Below, piece after piece: positions 29,101-43,300 of a stretch of DNA of 64,000 bases (positions are counted from its first letter, which is position 1; the number at the start of each line of letters is the position of its first letter). This DNA is from Otis tarda. Taxonomy: Eukaryota > Chordata > Aves > Otidiformes > Otididae. The notes beneath the pieces are model-generated. The model was not told where the DNA came from. It worked only from the letters and a program-made list of their open reading frames with translations, and searched no databases. The stretch is from positions 47,699,803-47,763,802 of the forward strand of contig CM048591.1 in the NCBI GenBank assembly GCA_026413225.1. Direction: 5' to 3'. A program made the position numbers and the translations under genes.

Positions 29101-31527
29101 CTTCCAATGTGAGTTATTGAACTGCCCAGTAGTTACAATTTACCCTGTCCCATAGATAATTTTAATGTTTTGGATATGCATTAATGAGAAAATAGTAACC
29201 CAGTGCACATTTACACACAAAATGATAAAAGCTTTGCTGGTTAACAACAAATCTAATTTTTGTCTCATTTAACTTATGGCATATGGAATCTTCTGCAAGG
29301 CATATGGTACTAATTAAACACGGTAGAAGTCCCCCAGATAGTCACTAGAGCCATGAGGTATCCAAGGAATGTTTCCCTTCAGTGTACACTATCTATGTAT
29401 TGATTTGATGGTCTGAATGCATAAAAGCCCTGGCAACTAACAATGTTTAATGATGTGGGAACTGCACTTCTATTCTTATCTATATGAATGCTGCAGTTGC
29501 TGGGGAAAATTCTGAGATACTTAACGAACAGGCAAATTATGAACTAACCAGGACTGGTTTATTTTCATTCACTCATTAACCACTGATTTTGATATTTATT
29601 TTTAACCTCTGATTTTACATTTAGAGCACTGTTCTGTGACTCTATATGCCAGAGAGCATGAAGTTAAAGGTATCATCCTATTTCTTCAACAGCAACAACA
29701 ATCTCAATTCCATACATTTTACTGACATTAACAAACACCTAAAATCTAAGTTCTATGGTGCTAATGACCTATTTTGAAAATTCTAACATACACAATGTGT
29801 ATAAATACACTTCCATATATTTGACACCAGCTGTACTAATGAAAATATTTGTTCCACTATCAGTGTTAGATATGGGTTAATTATTAATTTTAAATGTATG
29901 TCCAGTTGTATATAATTTTAATTCTCTTTTCAATTCAAGGATATCAGCTTCCTCTAGCATATAGAAGGTCAACCACTGAAAAAACTTATGAAAATTAATA
30001 TTGTGTTTGTTCTGCGTCATAATGATCACTTCAGGTAAAACAAACAGCAGCAGTGAATTCTCACAGTAATTATCTGCCTATTTACAGTATCCTAAGCAAA
30101 ATAAAAAATAGAACACCAGAGTTCCCTGAGCTAATTGGAAAATGGTAAATGACCTTCTGTTAACCAGAGTACTTCTGTGCAAATGAACAACGGGGTCTCA
30201 ACACCAACCACTACATCTAGCATCAGTGGGTTATTTTTATTGAGACACTTCTTGAACCGTAACAGAGCAGCAGTTTGTCTTCTGAAAGGTAGCACTGACT
30301 CTTTTGTAGTTCCACTACATTTCAGAGTAGTAAAAAAGACAGTACAATTTTAACAGTGCTCTGAATTGGCCAGGTTACTCAATCTACCATCACTTGCAAA
30401 ATCTACCGTCACTACTGACAGAAAGAAATTAAAACTGCTTCCTAGTGCTCCAGCTGTTAATATGCACTCTGCTTTTTATAATGAGATAGGAAAAACTGGT
30501 GAGAGTTGACCAACAGTCACTCAGTTTTAAAGCATCCTGATAACCAAGTCACACTGTGACTTTTATACCCAAAATAAGATGACATTAAAAATAGACCTGT
30601 AACCTTATTAATAGTCTACTACAAAACAGTTTAATACTTAAGATACAAAAGCCACTCAGCAAATAAAAATAACTGGTGACTGAAAATAACATGGTGACTG
30701 AAGAATTAATTCTGGAAAGTAATGTTATTTTTACACTTTCTGCACACAGTGCTGGAAGAGGTAACCAAAATCTTACCTGACTACAAAAACATTTCACATA
30801 CCCTTCTCTCAAAGGCTCTGCTTTAACAGGTAATTTCAAAATCCTTTCAAAGCATATGGAAATATTACCCTGTAAACTTGCAATTCTCTGCTCTTGACAT
30901 TCTGTATCAATGAACTGAAAACAGCAATAACATTTAAGGTGGCTGAATTCCCATTATGTAAAACAAGCTGCATTTTCCTGTACTTCTATTTGTGGAACAC
31001 AATAAGAATTGTGGTCTCTGCCTTACTGCTCTAAGATTTCAAATATAATCACACTTTAAAAACATACATGTCCTTAGAGGTATTTTCAAACTGAAATATC
31101 ATGCAAGATTAACAGTTCTTCACACATCAAGGAGTCTTTCTTTCCTCCTATATATTGCACCAGACATATTGAAAGCCTATGTATCCAAGATATACACAGT
31201 ATGCTACATAACACTGAAAACCTAAATTCAGAAGAACGAAGAAAACCCCAAAAGAAAAGTAAGAAAAACAGCTTTTAGCTTAGGAACAGTATTTTTACAC
31301 AGCTGTAGAACACTATCTGACAAAGAATCTATTTGCAGGTTTGCTCTAATTTAACAAATTAACACAGCTTCCCAACCCTGCCCTCCTGTATTTACATACC
31401 ATGCATTATGCACAAAAAAAAAAGGGAATATACAAGTAGAGATCCTTTCAGCCTGTCTAGCCTGTCATCAAAACCAGCAGAGAATTTTTCATTGATAAAA
31501 ACAGAGAATGGAAGAAATCAGACCAAC
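26159..31527. other. Non-coding, SHC3 intron next to the first coding exon
   Basis: AT-rich intronic sequence immediately 3' (minus strand) of the SHC3 first coding exon. It begins with the minus-strand donor gttggt at 31527-31522. The only structure seen is a 19-20-bp tandem duplication containing aacatgtactgtataaa at 28231-28279. Confidence 0.75.
28231..28279. repeat. 19-20-bp tandem duplication
   Basis: The unit containing aacatgtactgtataaa occurs twice, with a partial third start (tgtataaa) at each junction. Confidence 0.85.
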
Positions 31528-32067
31528 CTTCACAATGTACGTCACACCAGGTCCCAGGACCTTCTCACTCGAATGCAGCCATCCTCTAGAGGGTTTATTG
31601 ACAAAGCTGCTACTTCGATTCCAGTCTTCACGTCCCAGGTGCATTTCCTCTGACCGTGGGTTTTTCCCCATGCTCATCTTGCTCACGTCCTGCTGAGAAC
31701 ACGAACTGGCAGAGACAAGGTTACATGTGTTGTCTGAAGCCCCTGCTGCTGAGCTAGAAGCACTCGAGCTTCCCTGCAACTTGGATACAGCAAGCTCCTT
31801 TACTGCAGAGGAGAGGTTTTTGATACCCAAAAGACTGCCCGTGTGAGAGAGTTTCAAGTGGGACACTTTATGGATGAGGGTACACAGGGTGGTGGGTCCA
31901 TCTTCTTGGTTCTTGCGGAGAACTTCTGGCGAGACAAGGTACGAAGGTGCTGTTGAAGTCGTGGCAACTGCTGAGACCTTGCTGTTCATGGACAAATTGT
32001 GAATAAGATCATCAACTGATGTCACCGAATCATTCCTGAAGCGGTTATACTTGGTACGTTGAAGCAT
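31528..32067 (-). CDS. SHC3: SHC3 (N-Shc/ShcC) adaptor, first coding exon (partial gene)
   Basis: SHC3 is a cytoplasmic, mainly neuronal adaptor that binds phosphotyrosine on activated receptors such as Trk and passes the signal to Grb2-Ras. This exon gives residues 1-180. The start MLQRTKYNRFRNDSVTSVDD and the segment LIHKVSHLKLS match the N-terminal CH2 region of vertebrate SHC3. The end, VLGPGVTYIVK, is the beginning of the PTB domain. The middle is unusually Ser/Ala-rich (about residues 98-125, SSASSSAAGAS). The exon ends on a complete Lys codon followed by the donor gttggt, the boundary expected before YLGC in the next exon. The start is supported by an in-frame TAG at 32076-32074 and a G at -3. 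Met131 (codon at 31677-31675, A at -3) aligns with the internal start used for the shorter p52-like isoform. The PTB remainder, CH1 and SH2 exons lie further along the minus strand and were not seen. Confidence 0.93.
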
Positions 32068-32126
32068 GCCCTTCTATCTGGTTTCCTGCATATGTTCTGG
32101 CAAATCTGGTGCCAACGCTGGAGATG

Positions 32127-32132
32127 CCTGTG
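32127..32132 (-). other. SHC3: Candidate splice acceptor before the SHC3 coding exon
   Basis: On the minus strand the sequence reads ttaacacag then gcatctcc, with the exon side starting at 32127. A T-rich tract lies 50-100 bases further upstream. The flanking DNA is AT-rich and has no promoter-like CpG content, so the coding exon probably starts at a splice junction and the transcription start is further upstream. A second AG (atatgcag) at about 32092 is an alternative. Confidence 0.4.
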
Positions 32133-33949
32133 TTAACATAGCAGGCGATTCATAACAACACGGAAGGATAACAAGATTTTGGGGTAAAAAAGAAAAGAGT
32201 ATAAGGAAGAACAACAAAAAAAAATATTTTTAAGAAATTTCTTATGGCTCCCTGTTAAGGTTGGGTGAAGTAACAGTTTCCTATGACAGAGATCCCAGTC
32301 CTGCTTAGAGCTGCCAACTCGCTCACAGCAAAAGCATGACTCACACAAATGAGAAGGACCCTTTTCAACAAAAGGCTCAGTGAACACTGCAAATCACTTC
32401 CTGTAGCAAAAAAAAAAAAAAAAAAAAAACCATCCACCCACTTACAGCACACTAGCACCAATCAATTCTCAAATTTCCTTTTCCTATCTTATAAAACAGA
32501 TATTTCCTTCCAACATTTAATTCCTCCCCCCACCACCACCACCCTTTTGGTACCAAAGGCAATTACCTTTAAAACTGAATTAACAGCCTTTACAAAACAC
32601 CACACTTTATTCTTCTGTTTAAATGTTCTTCCACCTCACATATTTGTGAATCTATAAAGAAGTCACAGTTAGATAGCAAATATCTATATAAATATCAAAT
32701 ATTTATGCATATATATTCCCCCCCACCCCCTCAAGCAGAACACAGACACCTTAAAGGTTTCCAGAATACCTTTAAGCACACAAGTATTTTAAAAACAGGT
32801 GACAGAACTAAAGAATATCCACATTTTCTTCCACAAAAGCACTTTACAAGTGCCTTTGTGTCAATGCTGTCTCTCACAGAAAATGTTACATTCAATTTTT
32901 GATAGAGGAAAAAAAATCCTTCTCCCCTGTTACCGCCCAACAACCTTCTATTTTAATGCAGGAATTACATAAAGTACCTATGTGTGAAGAAAAGTATTTT
33001 TCAGATGTCTGACAACAGGCTTAATAGACGTTTCCTCTTTCACCACTGATATTCACTCTGAAGAAAAACATGAAGAGGATCTCCCATTCACAGGAATGTT
33101 TGGTCTAATTCTGAAAAACTGAAAAAACCTGGAAGAATATTCAAAAGTCCAGGTAGCAATAAACTGACATCCCACAGTGAAAAATAAAAGAATGCACCAG
33201 GTCTTATTAAGCATAAATGTCAGCCACAAACACTTGATCAAGTAGCAAAACATGCAGAAAACAGGTATTTCATTTCTCCTACTTTTTTTTTGTAAATCGC
33301 AACATGTGTACAGCATTGTGATACACAATGCCCATCACAAGCTATATGGCTTTTTTCTATAAATTGATCTGCTTTGCAAAACACCTTTTGGATGTAGGAC
33401 GATACACTGCATTATAAACAAACTCAGACCAGAGAAGTCGCACAGTGCAAAGTTATTTTTTAAACAAATGACTAACTGCAGCACAATTTAAAGGAAAAAT
33501 CCTATGGAATTCCTTCCCTCTCCCATGACTAAATGCTGCAGTATACAAAGTGCAAATACAGTAAAACAGCCAGCTCAAATACAGGTATTTAATTAGCATA
33601 TTCATGACACATTAAATTAAGTCAGCACCTCTTATCCCAGCAGTGATGAGTAATGGCAATGTCCTACCCAGTGTAAAAGCAGGTTTCTAGTGATCTGCAG
33701 AATAGCCGTTCATCACCACACTGTGAACCTGCTACAGCATCCACACAGCATTCACTCCCCTCTTCCTCCTCCCAGCATAGCAACAGCAAATATACACACC
33801 ATAGCCTATTTCTACGTGTCTCTACTGCCCAGAAAACCCTCCTGCTCCCAAATGGCTCTCTTCATTTAGAAGCGGCTAGCGAAACTGCAAAATGTGAATG
33901 AGATTCTGTGCGTGTGAATGAAAGGGCTGGCTAGCATCCCCACGTTTCT
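32133..33949. other. Non-coding, upstream of SHC3 coding exon
   Basis: AT-rich sequence with a pure A22 run at 32408-32429, a short (cca)n tract near 32530, and a C-rich run near 32720. No exon or transposon recognised. It is probably the first SHC3 intron if the gene has an untranslated first exon. Confidence 0.5.
32408..32429. repeat. A22 homopolymer
   Basis: Twenty-two A in a row. No retroposed body is recognisable to its left, so I do not call it a poly(A) tail. Confidence 0.9.
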
Positions 33950-34340
33950 GTGAATGAAGCCAGGCCTTGCAGCCTCTGCCAGGCAATCCCTTGGGTGCTC
34001 ACCAGCCCAGCCAATACCAGCCGGCTTCGATGACTCATTCAGCAAAGCCTTGCTAAATAGTGGAAGATCCCATTTCCAGCGCAGGCGGCACATTTTTTGC
34101 AGCAACACCAGAAAACGAAGCCAGCGTTTAAGCGGACGTGGGTGGGTCACAAAGCCCCTGCGGAAGAGAGGGTGTTGCTGGAGAAATGTGTGGGGTGTCT
34201 GCAGGGGCAGCAGGTGAGGAAGGCCAAGGAGTCACATCTGGGTTTCTCCCCGACACGTTTATTCTGACGGTTCATTTACATCCAGGATGGGAACATGAAT
34301 GTGCGCATTTCGTCTGCTGTTCGATTGCTCTCTGTGTGCA
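33950..34340. promoter_or_regulatory. CpG-enriched patch, candidate SHC3 promoter or 5' exon
   Basis: This patch has visibly more CpG (for example ccagcgcaggcggcac, aagccagcgtttaagcggac, gtgcgcatttcgtc) than the surrounding AT-rich DNA, and a CCAAT motif near 34010. It lies about 1.9 kb upstream of the SHC3 coding exon. Bird SHC3 needs a promoter upstream of the presumed splice acceptor at 32127, and this is the nearest promoter-like sequence. No donor site was fixed, so the assignment is an inference. It could equally be an enhancer or random GC variation. Confidence 0.3.
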
Positions 34341-37300
34341 CCAGCAGATTCACAGATTTTACAGGTTTGCCTTCAGAGACCCCTGATGAACTAAAAAAAA
34401 ACCCAAAACAAACAAACAAACAAAAAACAAGAAACGCTGCTTGAAAATAAATGCATATACTTACTTACCCTATAAGCAGAGTAATATTAAAAAACAGTAC
34501 AATCATCAGTCAGCTGAGAGGCAGAGGGAAAGCTAGAGGATAAAAGCTTCCTAGAGCACGAGCAAAAGGACTAATTTCTGACACTGCTTCACTGGACACA
34601 GAAATGCTACCGAGACATCCGAGGGACGTTGAGCTCTCCTGGAAGTCTGACATTAGATGTTGCAGAGGAGCGGTAGCCACTGAACTGCTTAGTGCTTGAA
34701 ATCTGGTGCTCATTTCAGTGTCTGTCTGGGAACCGGTCTCCTTTACAAATCTGGCCCTAAATTGGGAGAACTGAACATTTTAAAATCTTGCCTTTTATAG
34801 TTCTTGGGACTAGAAAAGGTAGATAATTTTGCCCTACAGGCAGCAGGTTCCAACTCCAGGAAATAAGGAATGAACCTAGGAGACCTTGTAATAGGCATAA
34901 ACTAAAATCAAAATTAGGATCTAGTTAATTCTAGTGATTGCCAGATAATGTCTTTGGCACTTCCAGCAACATGCCTGTAGCTTGCACACTGACTATACCA
35001 TGCTAGCCTGAAACAAGCTTGTTACTACGATTGTCGTAGCACTACTGACAGCAAGACATTCACCATTTCTCTCTAATTTCTCTATCTGCACCTTATGTTA
35101 GGTCAGCTAGTAAAGTGGATCCAAGTTGAAAATGAGCCTTTTTCTTTGCTTTTTGCAAGGATATGAGCCAGACACTGCCACAATGAGTAACAAATGGCCA
35201 TGAAACAATTACTTCATTATTGACTCAGCAATAAAATGGCAGGTGGAAATTCAATGTTGATAAATGCAAAATAATACATAATCCTAGCAATACATACACA
35301 GTGAGGGGATATACACTGCCTCTGATGAAGTACAGCACTTCTTTTGAACTACTGGTTATTTTGGCATCTCTGACCATTCTCTCTTGTTTGGATTTTTTTA
35401 TCTGTTGGTTTTTTTTCGTTCTGTTTTTTTTTTTTTTTATGGATTCTCTTCTCACCCTGACACAGCCTGTATCTCATGTGACTGATCCTCCTTTTCTCCC
35501 TCCAAGTGGCTCTCAGGAGCTTAGCCTTAGCTGCCACCTTTTTTCCTTCTATATCTTAACTACCTTTGCAGCCCATACTTCAGAAGCAAGTACGTTTTAT
35601 TAACAGCAAAGGGTAGGGAAAAAAAAAAACCTAAAAACCAAAAACCTATACTGAGGGGAAAGATTAGAGGGAGGAAAGGAGAGAAACTACATTTTGGTTT
35701 CCATTGTTAGGATGAGGTTTAAAAGGATTTAAATTGCTGCAGATGCAAAGGTAGGAGGTGTTGTCAATACACAAGCTAAGCCAGGTAAGATGGTGAGATC
35801 ACCATAAAGAGGAAGTGCAGGCAACACAACTGCTGCATTCCACGACCTGTAGTAAGAAACTCCCCCAGAGGCAAAAAAGGTGACTTCCAGTGACCCATAT
35901 TTTGTGATATATTACTCATATAATCAGAATCAGCAAAAATACCTAGTTCCAGTAACACACTGTGGTTGAATATGTACTCTATACAAACAGCTACTAGAAA
36001 CTGTTAAAATTCTGCTGAAAGACCATTTGCATTTCAACAGCTTCTGCCCAGTAGCAGTAAAATTGCTTGTGGACTAAACTGAATTTTTTAAAAATGAGCA
36101 TGAGAAAGACATTGACTTTGGGAAAAATAAATCCAAACTGAATTTGGGTTACCTAAGTTATAAGAAACAGTGAGTTTGTCAGGCAAACTTAAATATATAT
36201 GTTGCTATGAGTTTTAATTGCAGCACACAAAAAGTACCCATAGAGCCATCTCAGTTGACATTCCTTTTTACAATAAGCCCTAAACAACTAATGTTACCAT
36301 GATGCAGTATTAAGCCATCAGCAAATAGGGTGCTATTCCTCATGTTGTAATGTGATGGACACAAGGGTTAATGCTCTGCTTTAGCAAATCATCTTGCAGA
36401 ATCTTTATTATCACAAATGGTTGATTCCTCACATAAAAAGACAGTGTTTCAATAGTACAAACGTTTCAAATATCGTGTAGGGACATTTCTACTCTTGATT
36501 AGTTAAACAAGAAGGGAAAATACCAGCTTTCTTTGCACAAGCTAGATACATACCAGAAATCTCTTAATCATGTATTAATCAGCCTGATCTAGCTTTATTT
36601 ATGTAAGACAATCTCCAATGATGTAGTTACAGACAAGCACAATAACATCAAGACAAGCTAAAAAGCATTATGATCTAAATTTCTTAAGAAGGTATGCAGC
36701 TGTTTTAATTAAATAATATTTCTAAATAATTTTGATTTATTCTGTTTGTACGTACTTAATACATCATATTCTGTCTTCTCCTGTGTCTCTGATATACCTG
36801 CACAGAGAGCTCAGTTACATGCTCCTGTGATTTCAAGGGAGACTCATCACATAGCTGACAGAAATATTGAAAGGCACTGAAGCTTCTGTCAGTGTCACTA
36901 AAAACGGCCATGACTATATACTCTACTTCAAAACATTTTGTGGGAAAAAAACATAGACTAGGCTCACATTACTTAGATTTTTTTTCCATACTGTTTGAGT
37001 CAAAACTCAGCTTACTGTCCTATGCGAAAAAAACCCCCAACTATCAACAAAAAATCACAAGGCCTGTAGGCAAAGGCTATGGTTCTCCTAGAACAAAATT
37101 TTAACATATTCTAGTCGATTCATTTAAAAAAAAAAAACCACAACCCTGCTGTAAATTGCCCCCACCTCCCTTTCATTCTCGCCCCTTCTCTCTCACCAGA
37201 TGAGCATTTTGCTGTTTCCGTGGCAACCTTATTGCTAAGGGTGGGCTGCACCAGTAAATGGGAGCATTATCTGCAGCTTTGCAAGTTATTTCTCTGGAAA

Positions 37301-40300
37301 ACCACATTGTTGGAAGCATTACTGTTCAAAATCAGTGACCATTAACCATTAATGATCAACTTATCATTTAATTTACACCAGTGGAATGTAAAATAGAGGT
37401 CTGAAATATGCCCACAAATTTCTGTGCAGATGCTTAGGTTTTGAGCCAGAAGCTGACCCTAAACAAGGAGGATGGTTTTTTCTGTTAGCTGAAAATACTG
37501 AAACAACTTTGCCTTAAGACACTTTCACCCTGTGAAATATGACATGAAATATTTGGAAGAAAATGAAACTTGTAACTCCTTCTGCTCCATTAGTGGTTCC
37601 TGGGGGGCTATTGTTAAAAGACAACATACTATAAAAGTTCAAAGTAAAGATGAATCTGAGATAATACCTGAATCCGAACACAACACTAAGCTTTTGCAAG
37701 GCAAGATCAGACAGGAGAGTGCATTAAAATCTGCAAACCAGCACTAAGTCAACTTTGTAGCATGGGACCTGCTCTTACAAATCCCCAAATTTTTACAGTA
37801 AATTCTTCCTTTCTCTAAGATAGCCCCTGCAGTATGAAAGAGAAGTAGCAGCAGTGAAATAGGGTTGTATTTTCTAAATCTAAAGCTCAGCCATATCTGT
37901 GTGGCTGCCTGCACCTGCCACAGCCCTTCGTAGGTGCTCCTCCTCGTTCTCCCTGCTCCAATGTACCTCCAGCGACCCTCCAGCTGGCGCATCACCCTAG
38001 ACAGAGCCTCTGCTTCCCAAAGAAATATTTCCCAGTCATGTTTTATTCTATGCCCACAAACTATCCCATGGCCAACAAACTGTACTGTAGTGTAAACAGT
38101 GCAGCAAGAGGCCCGTAACCTTCTCTCGTGTCCTATGATGCAGTCATTCTGATGGAAATGACAGTTCTTCTGGGCACATATGCATTAACATCCAAGTGTC
38201 TCCAAGTGTTTTTATTTTAAATAACTAAAAAAAAAAATTGGTGATTTGGAGGACAAAGTAAATAGTGACCTAGTTCACTGACAAATTATGCAAGAACACT
38301 CTCTGCTGTCTTCCTTTGATGGGGAGCCAGTCAATTACTTATTTGTTAACCCAGCTCCTTTTTGGTTCTCATTCATGAGTTGTACTTAATAATTCAGTTT
38401 TTCTCTTTTCTACTTTATAATAAGGTATCTATTTCTGTTCTGGTGGGGGTTTTTTTGTGTACTGTCTTTTCATTCTGTTTATATCTTATTTTCCTAGGAA
38501 CAGTTTACAAAGTTGCTTTAAAAAAAATTTATATGAAGTTCTGACTTCATGAGTTTCCTATTGATTTCAATACAAGTGGAGTTTTATTGCAGGTTTCCCA
38601 TTCCAAAAGCAAGTCTAGGAATTTTAACTGTGAGGTAAATTTTTAGGTAAACTGATTAAAATGTATAAACAACCTATGAGGTATAGATTATTAAAATAAA
38701 TTCTATTCCATTGGTTGCCATTTTAAAAGTATGTTTATTTTTATGAAAATGTAAACTGTTTTATTGATATTTTCCTTTTTAAATACATGAAAAAATAATT
38801 TGTTACATTTACAGTATACATACAAATGTGTTTTACCACCACAAGAAGATCTATAATCCAGTACCTACTCTTTATTAGAACAGCTAAGTACTAGCAAGAA
38901 GAGCAGCCGTAGAAAGGATGATGTGCAGACATGAACAATGCTCTTTTTTGCTGCTTTTGGCATGAAGTAGGGCTAACTGTACATTCTCTGAGCAGACAGC
39001 AGTCCATTAAAAATATCTGATTTTCCTAAATCCGTATGTTCCCCCTCCCCTAATTAAAAGGGTATAATCAAAATTATAAGAAGCAAAAAACAACAGAGAG
39101 TATAAATGGCCACCTTTACACATCAAACCAAAATTCTGGCAGTATGTGCAGAGACTTGGTGGCCGTGGCAGAGCTGTTCAGCCTGCTCTCACTCTCCTGT
39201 CACTGACTGCATCACCTTTGCTGTGCTGCTACAAAATGCATGCTGTGGCATCTGACTGAAGAATAACACAGAAAAAAAAAATGGTTTTTTTTCAGCCAAA
39301 TCAGTTCTAGACTCTTATTCACTAAACAAATTTAACTGAAGGCAGAACAAGGGTAGGAATGCGAAGAGGGAAAGGAAATGGATTAATTGCACAGGCCAGG
39401 ACAAATGCCTAATACCCACTTGCATCAACTTCACCCTGAAACACAACCCACTAACTTGTGCCTCCAAACCGTACAGATTTTCTTGGCAAACAAAGAGTTA
39501 CACACAATGTTGTATTTATAGCAAAGCCATCACCGATCAGCGCTTGTACTGAAAGGATTCTGGAAATTCTGCAGCAGTGGATAACAGCGCCGATGTAGGG
39601 TTATTTGCCGCAGCACTCATCCCAGCGAATTCAGAATGTGGGGCACTTCTATATTATTTGTACAAATTGCTGGTGTGAGTCACTGCACCTCTTTATGCTA
39701 ATACTGCTTGTTATCTGACCTGAAGTGATGGTTAACTGCTTTCTGGGTACAGTCAACATGGAAGAGGCATCTGCAGACCCATGCATATGTGTGTGTGCAC
39801 AGGCAAGCACACATGTATGCCTGTATTAAGGATGTATGCTTTTCTCAGGTAGGTTGCTTGCCTTCCTGACACTTGAGTCATTCTATCTAGATATGACAAT
39901 GTCTATGGCATGGCAAAGCAGGGTGGCCAACCTGCAAAAGACCCAGTAATGAAGCAGGGGTAGGTGGCAGGATTTAAATAGCTGTTTAAATGATCACTTA
40001 ACTGGACTGAAGTTTACAAATTCCATTGCTAGTAATGTGAGGAAAGGCAAAGTAAAACTGCTGCAGATTAGAAGAATAAGAAACTCTGTCTTAAGTTCCA
40101 TGCATTGAAAGAGACCAGAAGGGAGGCAAGCATCCTTCTCTCTAAAAAGGACTACAAGATTAAGTGGCAGAGGAATGGAGACAAAGATGTTTGTCCTGCT
40201 CTACTGTCATCCACAAAAACTTGTGTATTTCCTTGCTATAATGAAAGTATATAGTGACATTTTCCAGGTACCCTCCGAAAATCTGTTTTGTTTGCTCAAG

Positions 40301-43300
40301 CAAGACAAGTCCCCGAGAAGCTTCAGAGGAATTAAGGTTGAGAAAGGATGGAAGCTACTCATATTCTGAGGGTCAGCAGTTCTCCAAAGATCTCTGGGTA
40401 CATGAACTAGGAGCAGATTTTGGTAACAACAAAAACATGTAGCAAGGATGTACAGCTGAGGGGCTAGACCCGAAACCTTGGCCAGAGCTTGAACAGACAA
40501 GCAGAAACTGAAGTCGACTGGCCGCACACAGCTATTTGATGGGTATCCAGGTCAGAGGAGCTACCCAAGAATGGGAGAAAATGATCAGCTATGAGGGTCT
40601 GTTGAAAAATGTGCGCACCAGTAGCCTGACTCCAGAGTCACATGGTACTCACCAAGAACTGGGATTCCATGAAGCAGTGGTGCCAGGATGAAGAGGCGGA
40701 TGAGAAATGCCACCAGCAGAGACACTGATCCCAGCTCCCAGTTCCAGAAGGGAGAAAGGGAAAAGGCACATGAAAGCCACTACATGGCCTGAGAAGGCCT
40801 GTTACAGTGATAAGTAAAGTAGAAGGAAAAATCCTGCTAAGTGGCACTGAAAACAATCATCCTTACTACCTGCTGGCAACAGTAGTGCTGTTATCTCCAG
40901 GTAGTTCAACAAGTTTAAGTGAGAGCACATCTGCGAGACTAACTGAGCACTACCATTACAGTCAACATGTTAGCACTATAAAAATGTTGATTGTCTGCTG
41001 TTATTATTCACTTTGACTGGCATAGGAAAGAGTAAAGATTTATAGTGTTATGAAATTATTATGTGCCTGTGAAGCAACCTGTTAAGCCTCTTTTCTAACT
41101 GCTATTACTGACCACCATAAACTGCAATTACCCTTAAACTAATATTTTATTTTAGCATGACTAGCAGCATTTTATCTCTCTAGGACTACCAAAACAACGC
41201 CACAGTGTCCTCCTAAAGCCGCTAGTCTACCCAAGTGCAAGAAACTATACCAATAAAACCATGATTTTGCACATAACATTGTGTAAATACTAAGAGCCTG
41301 CTTTTGCACAGCACCTGACCAACATATGCCTGACCAGCATATCCAAACTGGCAGAAATCTGTTGTTTAGATACAAGCATTAGGACTGTCATGTGGCTACA
41401 AAATCCTTAAGTACAATTAAACTAAAAACTCAGTAGTTAATGCCAGAATAAGTCTACTGCATGAAATGTTCTAATAAACATACATGACTGTCTCCTGTTC
41501 CCTGACTCAAATATCAACGTGAATGTTCACAGACCACCATGATGACAGTCAAACAGGAGAAAAGGAGGCTATTAGAAGGTTTCAGTATAGTAATGTGTGG
41601 ATAGATGGTAATGTTCCTGGACTGACACTCTTTCTTACCTTGCCAACACCATTTTAATTTTGTTTTAACATTTTGGCCAAAAGTTTTTAAAGAAAAAGCA
41701 AAAGAATATTCTGCTACAGGAAACTTCCTATATGCACAAAAAGCATAAATTATATTTAACTGCTCCAGCTGCAACCTTGTAACTCACTCTAGCATGCAGA
41801 CTCTTTCAACATACGCAGCCATTCCACACAACAAACTTTCAGTCACACAAAACTAACACCTGCCCTCTGCTGTCCAAGACGAAAAAGAAGCTGGAAGGAG
41901 GTTTTCCTTTCCACAGAGCACATGAACTTTCTCCAGAGCACTGGCATCAACGGGCTGCTAAATCACCAGCCTGAAAAGCACACCTAAAAGAGGGAGTAAG
42001 GAGAACAAAAACCTTACATCTAAGTCTCTGCAAGGCCACATTAGGGCAGCAAGAACTGAGAGAACTGAGTGTGGGCCATCAGAAAGTAAGACACACAGGT
42101 TAATCCTGTTTGAGAGGGCAGCAATGGCCTGCCTGCCTGTCTCATCTCGTCAGAAGTGTACTGCACCGACCAGCAACCCTATTTCAACTGCTGCTTCAGG
42201 TTTTCATGCTTTTGAAAGCAAACAGTCTATAAAATGTCACCAATACATAAACCATCTTCCTCAGCCTTGAAGGGGGTCTTTTGCAGCAAAAATGACATTT
42301 CCATCATTTACGGAAAAGGAAGGATTATGTGCTGTCAGGAGAGGTGATGCACAGTGAAGAGAAGCATGATGAATGAATAGTGGAGGGAAGATCATATGGT
42401 TCATCTTTCCATAATTTTAATTAAGTCCATGAAATTATCTTGTACCTATGAGCCAGCAAAAAGATCAAAAGAACAACTAAAAAAAAAAGAGGTAAATTCT
42501 TCATAACATAGATATTAAGAGTCAGAAATAAAGAGGCATTTTTCTATTCCCCACAACAAATTTTCCTGTTTATCAATTAATTTTTACTTCAAGATAATAA
42601 AATTTGAAACTTGCCAGTACAGCAGATGCCCAGAATCTTATTAATCAATAAACAGTGGGTTGAACCAGCAGAATATTCATTTGGCATCACTAGAGATTTT
42701 ACTGAACTTTACTGATATGAAAATATTCTTTAAGGGCTGTTAAGTGCCTTTTTGAGAAAGCTATTTATTTTCTAAATCATCATTAATTTGTTCATTCTGA
42801 ATAGAACCTTGGCCAAAGTAAATTAAAATCAGTTGCTAGGAAACTACCATCAAAAGTGTCCTTTACTCATACACAGTGACTACCAAATTCACAACCCTTT
42901 AGTCTGTTTTTCATTCCTCAGTTACCTCTGTAACTGCCCCTTAACTCTGTAACTCTGTGTATCATCAGTAAATCAATGGTTAAAGAAACCACGAAATTCA
43001 GCCAAAAACTGCAAAGAAGGGGAAGATTCAAAGATGTTAAATAACAACACATTCATGGAGTAAGCAGGCAGGGGAAAAGGTGAAATTCTACCCATGCCTC
43101 CAGAGAGGAAGGCATCATAGAGATAGCCCGTATTTCTTAAAATCTAATGCTTTTAATAAAGATGCTTTATGTATTATTGGAGGTATTACTAGTACTGCAG
43201 AACTTCACAGGTAATATCGAAGACATCAGCAATATAATCAACATGGTCAGCAGGAGCTGTCTGCTGTCATTGTATTGGAGCGAAAAGACTTTGCATTATG

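Noticed and set aside
32408..32429. A22 run as the tail of a processed pseudogene or SINE
   Set aside because: No retroposed body or flanking duplication is recognisable beside it.
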